Shown: piece by piece, positions 15,633-25,139 of the stretch
Position numbering within the stretch: position 1 is the first letter of the stretch
How the letters are laid out: each line of letters begins with the position of its first letter
DNA from: CAWJLE01 sp963843645
Lineage (GTDB): Bacteria; Chloroflexota; Anaerolineae; DAOTYC01
Direction of reading: 5' to 3'
NCBI GenBank assembly: GCA_963843645.1
Contig: CAWJLE010000006.1
Coordinates: 194,537-258,536 of the forward strand
DNA: 64,000 nucleotides
The notes under the pieces: generated by a model
Database searches by the model: none
The model's input: only the letters and a program-made list of their open reading frames with translations
What the model was told of the DNA's origin: nothing
Program-made: the position numbers and the translations under genes

Positions 15633-17078
15633 ATGGCCTTTTCGAGTTCGGATGCAACCGGTGCGGCGACACGCCAGGCTGACGTGTGCTTCATCACGGA
15701 GTGTGTCGACGGGGCTCGCTGTTGTGCGATCGTCGGCCTGAGCAACGTCGGCAAGTCGGATTTGATGCGAGCCATGCCGACGGTGCGGGCCGCGCGCCCG
15801 GCCGTGTTCGTCTACATCGACTTCAACCTGATGCTGGATATCTCAGAGCAAGGATTCTACGAGCTGATTCTGCGCAGCGTTCTCGCCTCGCTGGAGGGTA
15901 CGGGTGGAGCTATCCCGGCAGAAGCAGACTCTCTTTCGAGGCATTCACCCGAGTCGACGGCCCCGTTCCGAGGGCCCGAGCCGTTGCTGGACCGTGTGCG
16001 CCAGGCATATCAGGGCGTCGTCAGCCCTTCAAACCCGTTTGCCATAGCGCTGAGCTTCACGGCTGGAATTGATGCCATCCTGCGCGACCTGGACCGCTGC
16101 CTCGTGCTCCTGTGTGACGAGTTCGACGAGCCGTTTACCGGTCTGGACGAGCGCGTTTTCCTCAACCTGCGCGCGCTGCGCGACCGTGCTCCTCAGAACA
16201 TCATTTACGTCACGGCCACGGGGCAGCGTTTGAGCCAGATGCGCCGGGATCACGGGGCGTCCGAGTTCGCCGAGTTGTTTGCCCACACCACTCACTTCGT
16301 CCGCCCGCTGGAACGGGCTGAAGCGCTCGTCTTCGTCCAGCGTATCGTCGTGGAAGACGCCGCTCAGCACGGCAGGGGCGCCGTGCAACTGGAAAGCGAT
16401 GACCTGGATTTTCTCTGGGCCCAGGCCGGCGGCCATCCGGGCCTGTTGGAAGTCGCCAGCCGCGTCCTGGTTGAAGCGCACCGCAGGGGCGTTCCGGAGC
16501 TGAAAGGGGAGCGACGGCTGTCCTACGTGCGTAACCTTCTCGACAACGATCTGACCGTCCGCACGGAGTGCGCCAAGGTCTGGAACGACCTCAGCGAGGG
16601 CGAGCGTGCGGCTCTGATGCGCTTTCTGGAGCTGCCACCCGGAACCGAAGCCGGCGATGCGTGCAATCCCCTGCAAGAGCGGGGCATCATCACGCGCAGC
16701 CCGAACGGGTCGTGCATCGTTTTCGGCGAGCTGTTCCGCGACTTCGCGGACCGCCAGCGACGAATGAAGCAGAGCGGCCCGCGCGGCCTGCGCGTCGACG
16801 TCGATTCTGGTGACGTCTGGGTCGATGGGCGGCTCCTGCCGGATCTGACTGCCCAGGAATATCGCTTGCTGCTTCTCCTGTACGGCAACCTCGACAAGAT
16901 CTGCGACAAAAGCCGCATCGTCGAGGCCGTCTGGTCCGCCGAGTACATTGACGAGATCGACGACGCCCGCATCGAGAAACTCGTCAGCCGCTTGCGCCAG
17001 AAAATCGAGCCCAACCCCGACGAGCCGCGATACCTCTCCACGGTTCGCGGTCGTGGATACAAGCTGTCCGGCGGCTGA
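15633..17078 (+). CDS. P-loop ATPase with C-terminal OmpR-type winged helix
   Basis: 481 residues, start preceded by GGAGGG. The N-terminal ATPase has a P-loop (GLSNVGKSDL, about residues 36-45) and a Walker B (CLVLLCDEFDEP), then the arrangement of AAA/STAND-type ATPases including a Gly-His-Pro turn (AGGHPGLLEVASR). Residues about 390-481 form a winged-helix DNA-binding domain of the OmpR/PhoB class (LPDLTAQEYRLLLLLY, RIVEAVWSAEY, IEKLVSRLRQKIEPNP, YLSTVRGRGYKL). There is no receiver domain, so DNA binding would be controlled by ATP/ligand state rather than phosphorylation. Likely a one-component signal-responsive transcription factor; its targets are unknown. Confidence 0.8.
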   Translation: MAFSSSDATGAATRQADVCFITECVDGARCCAIVGLSNVGKSDLMRAMPTVRAARPAVFVYIDFNLMLDISEQGFYELILRSVLASLEGTGGAIPAEADSLSRHSPESTAPFRGPEPLLDRVRQAYQGVVSPSNPFAIALSFTAGIDAILRDLDRCLVLLCDEFDEPFTGLDERVFLNLRALRDRAPQNIIYVTATGQRLSQMRRDHGASEFAELFAHTTHFVRPLERAEALVFVQRIVVEDAAQHGRGAVQLESDDLDFLWAQAGGHPGLLEVASRVLVEAHRRGVPELKGERRLSYVRNLLDNDLTVRTECAKVWNDLSEGERAALMRFLELPPGTEAGDACNPLQERGIITRSPNGSCIVFGELFRDFADRQRRMKQSGPRGLRVDVDSGDVWVDGRLLPDLTAQEYRLLLLLYGNLDKICDKSRIVEAVWSAEYIDEIDDARIEKLVSRLRQKIEPNPDEPRYLSTVRGRGYKLSGG

Positions 17079-17095
17079 GTTCGGCCGATGGAGAG

Positions 17096-17127
17096 ACTTC
17101 CGAAGTTACCAAAACGTCGGAAGTCTG
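17096..17127. repeat. ACTTCCGAAGT palindrome repeats upstream of the nitrilase gene
   Basis: A perfect palindrome ACTTCCGAAGT (17096-17106) and a partial copy GTCGGAAGTC (17116-17125) lie between the ATPase gene and the nitrilase start. Four further copies follow the nitrilase gene at 17934-18002. Confidence 0.6.
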
Positions 17128-17141
17128 GAAGGGATCTGTCA

Positions 17142-17909
17142 TTGAAAGTTACGGTTTGCGAGCTTCACGATAATGCAGCTGGATTCGCCCGCGACTGGGA
17201 GCGTCTGACGGCGCACGTCAAGGCGCAAGCGACCGATCTGGTGCTCCTGCCGGAAATGCCGTTTTGCCCCTGGTTCGGCGGTGCCCGTCGGTTCGACTCG
17301 GCGGTCTGGCAGGCCGCGATCGACGCCCACGATGCCTCAGTGACGCAGCTCCAACAACTCGCGCCTGCCCGTGTTCTCTCCTCTCGGCCGGTGAATGACG
17401 GCGACCTCCGCGTCAACGAGGGCTTCGTTTGGGAGCCGAACCGCGGCTATCGAGCGGTCCATCGCAAGTATTACCTGCCGGACGAGCCGGGAAACTGGGA
17501 AGCCACCTGGTTCAATCGGGGAGACGGCCGCTTCGATCCGGTGGACTGCGACGGCCTGAAAATCGGTTTCTTAATTTGCACGGAGCTCTGGTTCTCGGAG
17601 TGGGCGCGGGCTTACGGCAAAGCGGGCGTTCACCTGACCGCCAGTCCTCGAGCGAGTGGTCCGGCCATCGAGAAGTGGCTCGTCGGGGGACAGGCCAGCG
17701 CCGTCGTTTCCGGCGCCTTCTCGTTGTCGTCGAATCACGTCAGCTCCGAGGGCCAACTCAGCAATTTTGGAGGGCGCGGCTGGGTGGTAGGGCCGGACGG
17801 TGACGTGCTGGCCGTGACGTCACCGCAGCAACCCTTCGTGACTGTCGAAATCGACCTGTCCGAGGCTGAGCGCGCCAAGCACACGTATCCACGGGACGTG
17901 AAGGAATAG
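17142..17909 (+). CDS. carbon-nitrogen hydrolase (nitrilase superfamily)
   Basis: About 255 residues from a TTG at 17142 with AAGGGA just upstream. An in-frame ATG at 17088 would translate the palindromic repeats as an odd basic leader, so I reject it. The catalytic triad is visible: Glu in VLLPEMPFCPW, Lys in VHRKYYLPDE and the nucleophile Cys in FLICTELWFSEWAR. The family hydrolyses amides or nitriles of small substrates. The Cys context (CTELW) differs from the common CYD motif, so the substrate is uncertain. The gene is flanked on both sides by ACTTCNGAAGT repeats. Confidence 0.85.
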   Translation: MKVTVCELHDNAAGFARDWERLTAHVKAQATDLVLLPEMPFCPWFGGARRFDSAVWQAAIDAHDASVTQLQQLAPARVLSSRPVNDGDLRVNEGFVWEPNRGYRAVHRKYYLPDEPGNWEATWFNRGDGRFDPVDCDGLKIGFLICTELWFSEWARAYGKAGVHLTASPRASGPAIEKWLVGGQASAVVSGAFSLSSNHVSSEGQLSNFGGRGWVVGPDGDVLAVTSPQQPFVTVEIDLSEAERAKHTYPRDVKE

Positions 17910-17933
17910 CACCGGGAGGCGCCGGATGCTCAG

Positions 17934-18002
17934 ACTTCTGAAGTTTCTACAACTTCGGAAGTCCACCGCAACTTCGGAAGGTGTCCAGATCGTCGGAAGT
18001 CC
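17934..18002. repeat. four tandem ACTTCNGAAGT palindromes
   Basis: Copies at 17934-17944 (ACTTCTGAAGT), 17952-17962 (ACTTCGGAAGT), 17971-17981 (last base mismatched) and about 17990-18000 (right half best conserved), with an 18-20 bp period. They lie in the gap between the nitrilase and tspO 3' ends. Confidence 0.65.
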
Positions 18003-18054
18003 CTGACGAGTGGAAAGGCCCTGGCCTCCTCGCACCGCCTTGTGACCCGATCGA

Positions 18055-18534
18055 CTATCGGTTGAGATTCCAAATCGTCGCGTTAAGCACTCCGGCAAAA
18101 GTGACCCAGGCAAGATAGGGCAGCATCAATAGCCCTGCTGTGATGTTCTGCCCATAGAAGGCGACGGTCGTCGCGGCGATGAGCAGCCATAGGACGACAA
18201 GCACGGCGAGGCCCCCGCTGGGACTGCGCAGCCCAAAAAAGACCGCCGACCATCCGGCGTTAACGATGAGTTGCGCCGCAAACAGCACGATCGCGGGCCT
18301 GACGTTCGGCGCGTTCCACCCCCGACGCCAGACCAGAAACAGGGCCACGCCCATCAGAACGTAGAGGAGAGTCCAAACCGGGCCGAACAGCCAGCTCGGC
18401 GGCGTCCACGAGGGTTTGTTCAAGGTACGGTACCACGTTGGAATGGAGCTTGTCGTCGCAATCGAACCCAGCCCGCCCGCGAGCAGAGGCCCGGCCAAAG
18501 AAGCGATCAATAGCGGGATCTCGTTGTACTTCAT
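18055..18534 (-). CDS. tspO: TspO/MBR family tryptophan-rich sensory protein
   Basis: About 159 residues from ATG 18534, with GGAG upstream. Five membrane helices and the family hallmarks are seen: IPTWYRTLNKPSWTPPSWLF near the first loop, GPVWTLLYVLMGVALFLVW, NAGWSAVFFG and PYLAWVTFAGVLNATIW near the end. TspO proteins bind porphyrins and related ligands in the membrane and are linked to stress and tetrapyrrole responses. The start overlaps the ligD stop by 4 bp (ATGA), so it is translationally coupled as the third gene of the ku-ligD operon. Confidence 0.9.
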   Translation of the reverse strand: MKYNEIPLLIASLAGPLLAGGLGSIATTSSIPTWYRTLNKPSWTPPSWLFGPVWTLLYVLMGVALFLVWRRGWNAPNVRPAIVLFAAQLIVNAGWSAVFFGLRSPSGGLAVLVVLWLLIAATTVAFYGQNITAGLLMLPYLAWVTFAGVLNATIWNLNR

Positions 18535-19466
18535 CTTTCTTTCTCCTTGCCGTTTTGCACAGGACCCGGCAGCCGTTGCTCCAACTCCTCCACAGCTTTG
18601 AACAGATCGCCCTTCTTCTTCACTCGCTCCACCACGGCATCCGCTTCGAACACGAGCCGATCGGGATCGTCCCGGCGAAGCGCGGTCTTCAACTCCTCCC
18701 ACGTCACCGGCGTGGACACCGTTGGCCGCTCCCGCGCGCGCAACGAATAGGCGCAGACGGTGCTCTTAAAGTCGGTGTTCTGGCTCCAATCGACGAAGAC
18801 CTTGCCCTGCCGGGCGTCCTTTCGCATATTTGAGGTGACGTCCTGTGGCTGCCGCTTTTCGAACACCGTGGCCAGAGCGTGCGCGAACTCTTTGGTCTGC
18901 GCGTAGGTCACCGGAGTGTTGAGGGGGACGAACAAGTGCAGCCCCTTGCCGCCCGAAGTCTTGGGGAAGCTCTCCAGTCCGAGATCGGACAGCGTTCCGC
19001 GGAACTCGAGGGCCATCCGGGCGCAATCCAGAATCGTCTTGCCAGGGCCGGGGTCGAAGTCGAAGGCGACTGCGGTCGGCCGGCTTACGTCATCTGCGCG
19101 AGCCAGCAGGGGGTGAAACTCCAACGTGGCCAGGTTCGCTACCCACAGGAGCGCCGGAAGATCGTTCACGACGCAGAAATTCACCGTTCGGTTCGTGGAG
19201 TCGCTCCAGAATGGAGCAGTCGGCACCCATTCCGGGCGGTGGGAGGGACATTGCTTCTCGAAGAACGAGTCGCCCTCGACCCCGTTCGGGTACCGCTTGA
19301 GCGTCAAGGGTCGCCCTTGCAGGTGGGGCAGCATGGCGGGTGCGACGGCGCGATAATAATCGAGCACCTGAGCCTTTGTAAAGCCTGCTGCAGGATAGAG
19401 CACTTTGTCCAGGTTCGACAGCGCCAGCTCTTGCTCACCGACTCTGACGTACGTGTGTGCGCTCAT
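18531..19466 (-). CDS. ligD: LigD polymerase/primase domain protein (NHEJ)
   Basis: 311 residues, the length of a stand-alone LigD polymerase domain. It shows LSNLDKVLYPAAGFTKAQVL, HLQGRPLTLKRYPNGVEG, FFEKQCPSHRPEW, the catalytic metal motif AVAFDFDPGPG, KTSGGKGLHLFVPL and KVFVDWSQN. This archaeo-eukaryotic-primase fold fills gaps during Ku-dependent non-homologous end joining. The ATP-dependent ligase and nuclease domains of full-length LigD are absent here and must be encoded elsewhere if used. Its start overlaps the ku stop by 4 bp. Confidence 0.9.
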   Translation of the reverse strand: MSAHTYVRVGEQELALSNLDKVLYPAAGFTKAQVLDYYRAVAPAMLPHLQGRPLTLKRYPNGVEGDSFFEKQCPSHRPEWVPTAPFWSDSTNRTVNFCVVNDLPALLWVANLATLEFHPLLARADDVSRPTAVAFDFDPGPGKTILDCARMALEFRGTLSDLGLESFPKTSGGKGLHLFVPLNTPVTYAQTKEFAHALATVFEKRQPQDVTSNMRKDARQGKVFVDWSQNTDFKSTVCAYSLRARERPTVSTPVTWEELKTALRRDDPDRLVFEADAVVERVKKKGDLFKAVEELEQRLPGPVQNGKEKER

Positions 19467-20284
19467 GCCGTCTTCCTCGCTTTGGCTTCTTTCTTGCGCT
19501 GCTTGGCTTCGGCCAGGCTCGCTTCCAGAGCGCTGACCAGATCGATAACCGCTGCCGGCTCTTCGGCTGCAGGCGACACCACCACTTCTTCGCCTTTTGC
19601 CTTCCGATCGAGCAACGTCAGCACACGGTCGCGGTAGTCGTCGCGGTATTTTTCCGGCTCGAAGTCCGCCGCCAGAGAGTCGACGAGCTGCTGGGCGATG
19701 GCCAGTTCGCGGTCGCTGAGTTCGATCGCGGCTGTCTCCATGTCGGCGTCCGCCTCGATCTCGCTCGCCGGCGTGATCTCATCTGCGAAGCGCATCGTCT
19801 CCAGCAACATCACGCCTTCAGCCGGGCGCAGCGCTACCAGGTACTCTTTATCGCGCATCACGAAGCGCGCGATAGCCACCTTCTGCGAGCGGGTCATTGC
19901 TTCCATCAGGAGCCGATACGCTTTGTCAGAGTGCTTATCCGGCGCCAGGTAGTAAGGGCGGTCATAGTAAATGGGGTCGATTTCGGCGAGGTTCACGAAG
20001 TCGTTGATCTCGATCGTCCGGCTGGCCTTGGGCGCCAGCCCCTGCAGTTCTTCGGGCTGCACGGTGACGTAGCGGTCCGGTGCAAACTCGTAACCTTTGA
20101 CCACCTCGTTTCGAGCGACTTCTTTTCCGTCCGCTGGGCAAACGAGCTTCTGCTGGACCCGCGTGCCGTCGGCGCCGTGGAGCATGTGAAAGTGCACGTC
20201 CTTGTCTTTGACTGCCGAGAATAGCTTCACTGGGATGTTCACTAACCCGAAACTAATCGAGCCGCTCCAAATCGATCTGGCCAC
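19463..20284 (-). CDS. ku: Ku protein, non-homologous end joining
   Basis: About 273 residues from GTG 20284, preceded by AGAAAGGATC. Upstream in-frame ATGs at 20326 and 20356 exist, but the latter overlaps the -10 box. The protein begins with the Ku hallmark ARSIWSGSISFGLVNIPVKL and continues with RVQQKLVCPADGKEV, VVKGYEFAPDRYV and KASRTIEINDFV. Bacterial Ku homodimers encircle DNA ends and recruit LigD. The C-terminal tail is Lys/Arg-rich (AKQRKKEAKARKTA), as in many bacterial Ku proteins, and may bind DNA. First gene of ku-ligD-tspO. Confidence 0.9.
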   Translation of the reverse strand: MARSIWSGSISFGLVNIPVKLFSAVKDKDVHFHMLHGADGTRVQQKLVCPADGKEVARNEVVKGYEFAPDRYVTVQPEELQGLAPKASRTIEINDFVNLAEIDPIYYDRPYYLAPDKHSDKAYRLLMEAMTRSQKVAIARFVMRDKEYLVALRPAEGVMLLETMRFADEITPASEIEADADMETAAIELSDRELAIAQQLVDSLAADFEPEKYRDDYRDRVLTLLDRKAKGEEVVVSPAAEEPAAVIDLVSALEASLAEAKQRKKEAKARKTA

Positions 20285-20354
20285 GTTTGCGATCCTTTCT
20301 TCTGGGGCGATCTCCGAAGTGTCCATGCCTCCGGGAATCTCATGGTTCTTGAAC

Positions 20355-20384
20355 ATTATAATGGAGAGAAAATCTAGATGTCAA
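20355..20384 (-). promoter_or_regulatory. consensus sigma70 promoter of the ku-ligD-tspO operon
   Basis: On the minus strand, a perfect TTGACA (complement of 20379-20384), 18-bp spacer and perfect TATAAT (complement of 20355-20360). Its position fixes the ku start downstream of the ATG at 20356. Confidence 0.8.
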
Positions 20385-20405
20385 GGGTGCGGGTCAGATT
20401 GAGCT

Positions 20406-20460
20406 TGTCAGCCTGCTGTCAGGCTCCCGTCATGCAGACGATGCCCGTTCATGGTATAAT
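20406..20460 (+). promoter_or_regulatory. pspA promoter with three 11-bp-spaced TGTCA-type direct repeats
   Basis: TGTCA at 20406-20410 and 20417-20421 and CGTCA at 20428-20432 are spaced exactly 11 bp. An extended -10 (TGG-TATAAT) has TATAAT at 20455-20460. There is no good -35, consistent with activator dependence. The arrangement resembles OmpR/PhoB-type binding sites. The same layout recurs at 25911-25965. Confidence 0.7.
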
Positions 20461-20517
20461 GAGGCATCAACGTGAGGATCGAACGTCGGGCCGCATCAAT
20501 TCGAGGAGGATGACACT

Positions 20518-21192
20518 ATGGCGAGTCTGCTGGATCGGGTAGGCACTTTGATTTCGGCGAACGTGAACTGGCTGGTAAGCTCGGCCCTGAAGGCGAACAG
20601 CATGGCAGTGGTGGATGAGTACATTCGCAAGGTGGAAGACAACCTGGAGGCCCTGGAAGACGCAGCGGCGACCGTGGGTGGTGAAGCCAAGACGCTGCGC
20701 CGCAAATATACTGAGTACCAGGCGCAAGTCGACCAGATGGGCAAGAACATCGACGTCATGCTCCAGGAAGGCAAAGAGGACCTGGCTGTCGCAGGCCAGA
20801 GCCGCCTCAATACGCTGCAGCGCCTGGCCGCTACCTACAAGGAGCAGGCAGAACACCAGGAGGCCGAGTTCCAGACGCTGATGGACTCCAAACTACGCCT
20901 GGAAGCCAAGCTGACCGACGTCAAGCAGGAACGTGTGGAGTTGCAGGCACGGCTCGACTTGGCCAAATCCAAGGAATTGACGCATAAGGTGGTCGAGGGT
21001 GTGGGCGGTGTGACCGTGGCCGACGCCGGCATCGACGATATCCGTGAGGAAATCGACCGCCGGTTGGACAAAGCCACTGCCCAGGGCGAGATCGATGCCT
21101 CCAAGCTGGAGAACCAGATGTCCGAGGTTCTCGAGGAGCGGACCATCCAGGGGCAGCTTGCCGAGCGCAAGAGGAAGCTTGGGTTGCAGTAG
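20518..21192 (+). CDS. pspA: PspA/IM30 family protein
   Basis: 224 residues with the family N-terminus (SLLDRVGTLISANVNWLVSSA), then a long almost uninterrupted coiled coil and a C-terminal helical region (ENQMSEVLEERTIQGQLAERKR). PspA/Vipp1 proteins form ESCRT-III-like polymers on the inner face of the membrane and protect it under envelope stress. No PspF, PspB or PspC homologue is nearby. The promoter carries the TGTCA repeats shared with the binding-protein/VWA cluster, which suggests joint control. A strong bidirectional terminator follows. Confidence 0.9.
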   Translation: MASLLDRVGTLISANVNWLVSSALKANSMAVVDEYIRKVEDNLEALEDAAATVGGEAKTLRRKYTEYQAQVDQMGKNIDVMLQEGKEDLAVAGQSRLNTLQRLAATYKEQAEHQEAEFQTLMDSKLRLEAKLTDVKQERVELQARLDLAKSKELTHKVVEGVGGVTVADAGIDDIREEIDRRLDKATAQGEIDASKLENQMSEVLEERTIQGQLAERKRKLGLQ

Positions 21193-21210
21193 ATTCCGAT
21201 GAAACACGAA

Positions 21211-21250
21211 AGGCGCCCCCGAATCGAAGGTGGGGCGCCTTCTCTTTTTT
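21211..21250. terminator. bidirectional terminator between pspA and the histidine kinase
   Basis: AGGCGCCCC (21211-21219) pairs with GGGGCGCCT (21232-21240), followed by a T-rich run (TCTCTTTTTT). It lies between two convergent genes. Confidence 0.8.
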
Positions 21251-21253
21251 GGG

Positions 21254-24200
21254 TCAGTGCGGACCTCGTTGAGTCGCCGGCTGTCGTTTCTCGTGGCTGG
21301 CCTGTGGACTGGGAAGGCGCTGGGGGCCTGGGCCGGGACTCGGCTCCTCCAAGACCTCTTTGATCAGCTTCAGCAGGTCGGCGATGGCATAAGGTTTATT
21401 GATGAAACGATAGCCCCGCTCCTGGATCAGCGGCCACCGCGATCGCTCATCCGCGTAACCGCTGACGAGCAGCACGCGGCAATCGGGCTTACGGCGCCGC
21501 AGATCGTCGAGCAATCGAATGCCGTCGAAATCGGGCAGGACGACGTCGCTGAAGATCAAGGCAAAGTCGCCCTTTTCTCGTTCGAAGAGCTCCAATGCCG
21601 CAGTTGCGTTGGAAGCCTCGTACACGACGTAACCGTTCTCGCTGAGCAGTCGCACCGCCAGTTGAAGCACCTCGCCTTGGTCCTCCACCACCAGAACTCG
21701 CTCCCCATATCCCTGCAAATCTGCCAGATTGGGCGCTTTCTCAACCTCGGCCTGAGCGTCGCCTGAAGTCACCGGCAGGTAGACTCTGAACGTGGAGCCC
21801 TGTCCAGGCTCACTGACAACGTCCACCCAGCCCTTGTGTTGAGCTACAATGCCATAGACGACCGAAAGCCCCAGGACCAGTGCCTTTTCCACTTGCCTTC
21901 GTGGTGAAGAAGGGCTCGAAGATGTGTTGCAGAGTCTCTCGGTTCATGCCTGTTCCCGTGTCGGTTACCGACATAACGACGAACCGGTCCCGCCGCGCGT
22001 CTGAAGACCCTCCGGGGTCCTCAGGATAGAGCGTGTTCTCGGTCTTGATCGTGAGCTTCCCGCCAGTGGGCATGGCATCGCGGGCGTTGACGGCCAGGTT
22101 CATGACGACCTGTTCCAGTTGCCCGGCATCTCCGCAAATGGCGCCCAGGTCCGGAGCCAGATCGGTCTCTATGGCGATATCCTCGCCGATCAGCCGGCTA
22201 AGCATCTTCAGCATGCCATCGACTGTGTGGTTGAGGGCCAGCGGGACGAACTCCATGGGCTGTTTCTGGCTGAAGAGCAGCAAGCGCCGGGTCAGGCTGG
22301 CGGCGCGACTGGCGGTCCGCTGGATTTCTTCCAGGTCTCGGCGTAGAGGATCAGCCGGGTCGACCGCGGCCCTTGCCAGGCCAGCGTAGCCCTGAATTGC
22401 GGTCAAGAGGTTGTTGAAGTCGTGCGCTACGCCACCCGCCAGTGTACCGATCGCCTCCATCTTCTGTGAGTGAAAAAGCTGGTCCTGGACCCGCTTCTTG
22501 TCCGCCTCCGCTCTCTTCAAGTCCGTCACGTCACGCAGGGTCGTCAGCAACAGACTGCGATTGTCCCACTGAATTCGGTCCGAGTTAACCAATACCGTGA
22601 TGGGGGGGGCGTTTATGCGCTTGAACGCGACCATCTGGTCGCGCACTCGACCGGTTTTCTGCAGAGTCCTTATAAACTCAGCGCGTTGAGCATCATCCTC
22701 GTACAATGAAGCCAGATCGATCCCGTCCAGATCTGCCGTCGTGTAGCCTCCGAGTGTCAGCGCAATCGTATTCGCCTTCACCAAATGGCGGTCTGAGTCA
22801 GAGATGACGATGCCGATCGGCATTGCGTCGAACAGCTGGCGGTACTTCTGCTCACTCTCGCCCAGTGCGGCCACAGCCTGTTCGTGTTCTGCCCGGTGAC
22901 GCAGCGTTGTGATCCCAAATGCGATGTCTCCGGCCATCTGTTCCAGGAGTCTGACCTCTTCGGGGTGGAAAGTGTCGCGCTGGGGAGCTGTAATGGCGAT
23001 GGCTCCGAGAGTGACGCCCTCCGCAATCAGGGGCAAGGCGATGGCCGAGGCGAACCCTTGTCGCAGCATTTCGTCGCGCCACCGGCTGTCCCAGAAGCTG
23101 GCGGCGATGTCGTTGCAGACCAGGGTTTGGCCTGTACGAACCGCAGCACCCACAGGATGGTGCCCGCTCTGAGTGTTGGACCACGTCCACTGCTCGCCTT
23201 CCAGGTGCCCACAATCACAGCCGGCCACGGGCAGCAGAGTGCGCGCTTCATCGTGCTCCGCAAAACCGATACTGGCAGAATACTCTCCGATATCCGCGAT
23301 GTGCTTGCAGACAATCGACAGCAACGTGCCCTCATCTGCGGCGTGAATTACCGCCTGGTGACAGGCGCTGAGCAGCTGCAGCGCCCGATTCACTCGACGT
23401 AACTCGTCTTCGGTTCGGCGTTGCTCGGTCACGTCACGCATGGCGAAGACCTGCAGTTCGCGCCCGCCGAGCTGACGTGCCCAGGCCGCATAGTGACTCG
23501 TAATCCCCCGGCCATCCGCTGTCCGTATCTGGAGTGTGCCGGTGAGAGTCGCCCCGCCCCGCCGCGACTGTTGTTTCCACTCCAGTCGAGTCGGCTCCTG
23601 CTCTTCTGTCGGGCTCATCTCCCAGATCCTGCGCAGCCGCAGATCGGCCGCGCTGAAGCCTGTCATCTTGAGGAAAGCCGGGTTTGCGTCAACAATGTAG
23701 CCTTCGTCGGGATCGACGACGACCATGGCGCTGAGATTCTTCTCGAACAACGTCTGGAAGCGGCTCTCCGAGGCGCCCGCTTTTGTGGATAGGTGCGCAA
23801 TCTGCTCAAGGGGGGAGCGCAAAACCAAGGGCTTGCCCAGGCCGTAGGCCACACTCAGGGCCAACATCGTGACCAGCCCCAGGCCGATGAGATTCTGCGT
23901 CATGCCCAACCCGGACTCTGTGACCGCGAATTTCGGCGGCATGCCGACGCTCACGAAAGTCGCGGCCGCGCCTCCGTCACTCAGGGGACCCAATGGCGCA
24001 ACGGCAAACAGGCGCGGCTGGCCATCCGGTCCCGACCCTTCCAGAGCACCCTCCCTGGACTGAGCCAGGAAGGTTCTTATAGCCGGCGCCTCGGGCACGG
24101 GCTCGTTGACCTGTGCGGGAGCTGCGGGGTAACCGGCGAGGAGTCGTCCTTCGCGATCGACCAAGTCGATGGTTGCCCCGGCAGGGAGTTGGGCCCGATC

Positions 24201-24782
24201 TTCCAGTTTGGCCAGCCAGTCGAGGCTGACGAATGCAAAGAGCACGCCGTGGGTTTCCTGATCGGTATCGTCAACGATAGGGACTCCCAGGCCCAGGGAA
24301 GGCTTTCGAGTGACCGGCCCCGTAATGTAGGTGCTGAACACGAAAGTGCGCTGATCCAGGATGTTGTGGAATGCGTCCAGATTGGTGACGTTGATCGGTT
24401 CCGACGAGGGTAGTGCGCTGCATAGCAGGTCACCTGTCGTGCTGGCGACAGTGAAGTTGGCGTATACAGCATCCTGCTTCATCAACGCGGCGAGCCGGGT
24501 GGCACATGCCTCGCGGGCAGCCGGGCGACCGATCGCCAGATCATCGCTATCGATTTGAGGCAGGTCGGCAGCCGCCGTCAGGAATTGACGCCCATTGTTG
24601 ATGAGTTCCGTGAGTTCGCCGGATGCAAATCGCGCGGCACGAAGCGATTCTGCCTGGGCCGCGAGGGTGTCGAGGCGGCGGTCTTCCAGATCGGTATAGA
24701 GCAGCAGGCCCAACGCGGGGATGACGGCCAACAAAACCAGGCCGATGAGGCGAACGCGCAGGTCGGCAAGGAAACGAGCCAT
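21254..24782 (-). CDS. hybrid sensor histidine kinase (sensor-PAS-GAF-PAS-HisKA-HATPase-REC), frameshifted
   Basis: About 1175 residues if one frameshift near 21874 is repaired. The first frame ends GKGTGPG..., the second resumes GLSVVYGIVAQHKGW, and removing one C restores GKGTGLGLSVVYG. Start is ATG 24782 (GGAGGA upstream). Order: membrane helix, extracytoplasmic Cache-like sensor, second helix, PAS (VDANPAFLKMTGFS), GAF, PAS, HisKA (GGVAHDFNNLLTAIQGY, phospho-acceptor His), HATPase (VMNLAVNARDAMP), C-terminal receiver (FSDVVLPDFDG, phospho-acceptor Asp). It probably senses an external signal and phosphorylates its own receiver. No separate output regulator is adjacent. Confidence 0.85.
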
Positions 24783-24788
24783 GAGCAT

Positions 24789-25139
24789 CCTCCGTCCCGG
24801 CCCCTTTCTTCGAGCGGAAAGAAGGAGTGCGAGGCGTTTTCTGTCACGTGCAATCGGATTAGTTGTTCCTATCCCTCAAGCCCAGCCAGCAGAGTATCGG
24901 TGAGGTCCGAAGACGAGGCATGGCCGTGCCGTTGCATCAGGGCTGGTTCTGAGTGGGGCCAGAACGCCTCACGATTGGAACAGCGCTCGAGTAGGACTGT
25001 TGCTTGACTGCGTCGGGTCCGTGGGTTCCACACAAAACTTGGAGGCTTGGCATAGGGTGGCAATGAGTGAGCCCCGTGGACCAGGCGAGACACGAAAACA
25101 ACAGTGATCTCTGATGCGAAGCGTATATCCATCTACGAA
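24789..25139 (-). other. long 5' leader of the histidine kinase gene
   Basis: The promoter at 25140-25168 implies a leader of about 350 nt before the kinase start at 24782. One open frame inside it (24869-25132) starts right at the expected transcription start and has no recognisable features, so I do not call it a gene. No known riboswitch is recognised. Confidence 0.4.

Noticed and set aside
21865..21895. Programmed frameshift in the histidine kinase
   Set aside because: No slippery heptamer or downstream stimulatory structure is evident. Removing one C restores the canonical GKGTGLGLS motif, so a sequence error or mutation is simpler.
24869..25132. 87-codon minus-strand frame in the kinase leader
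   Set aside because: It would start exactly at the expected transcription start, lacks a ribosome-binding site and has no recognisable feature.
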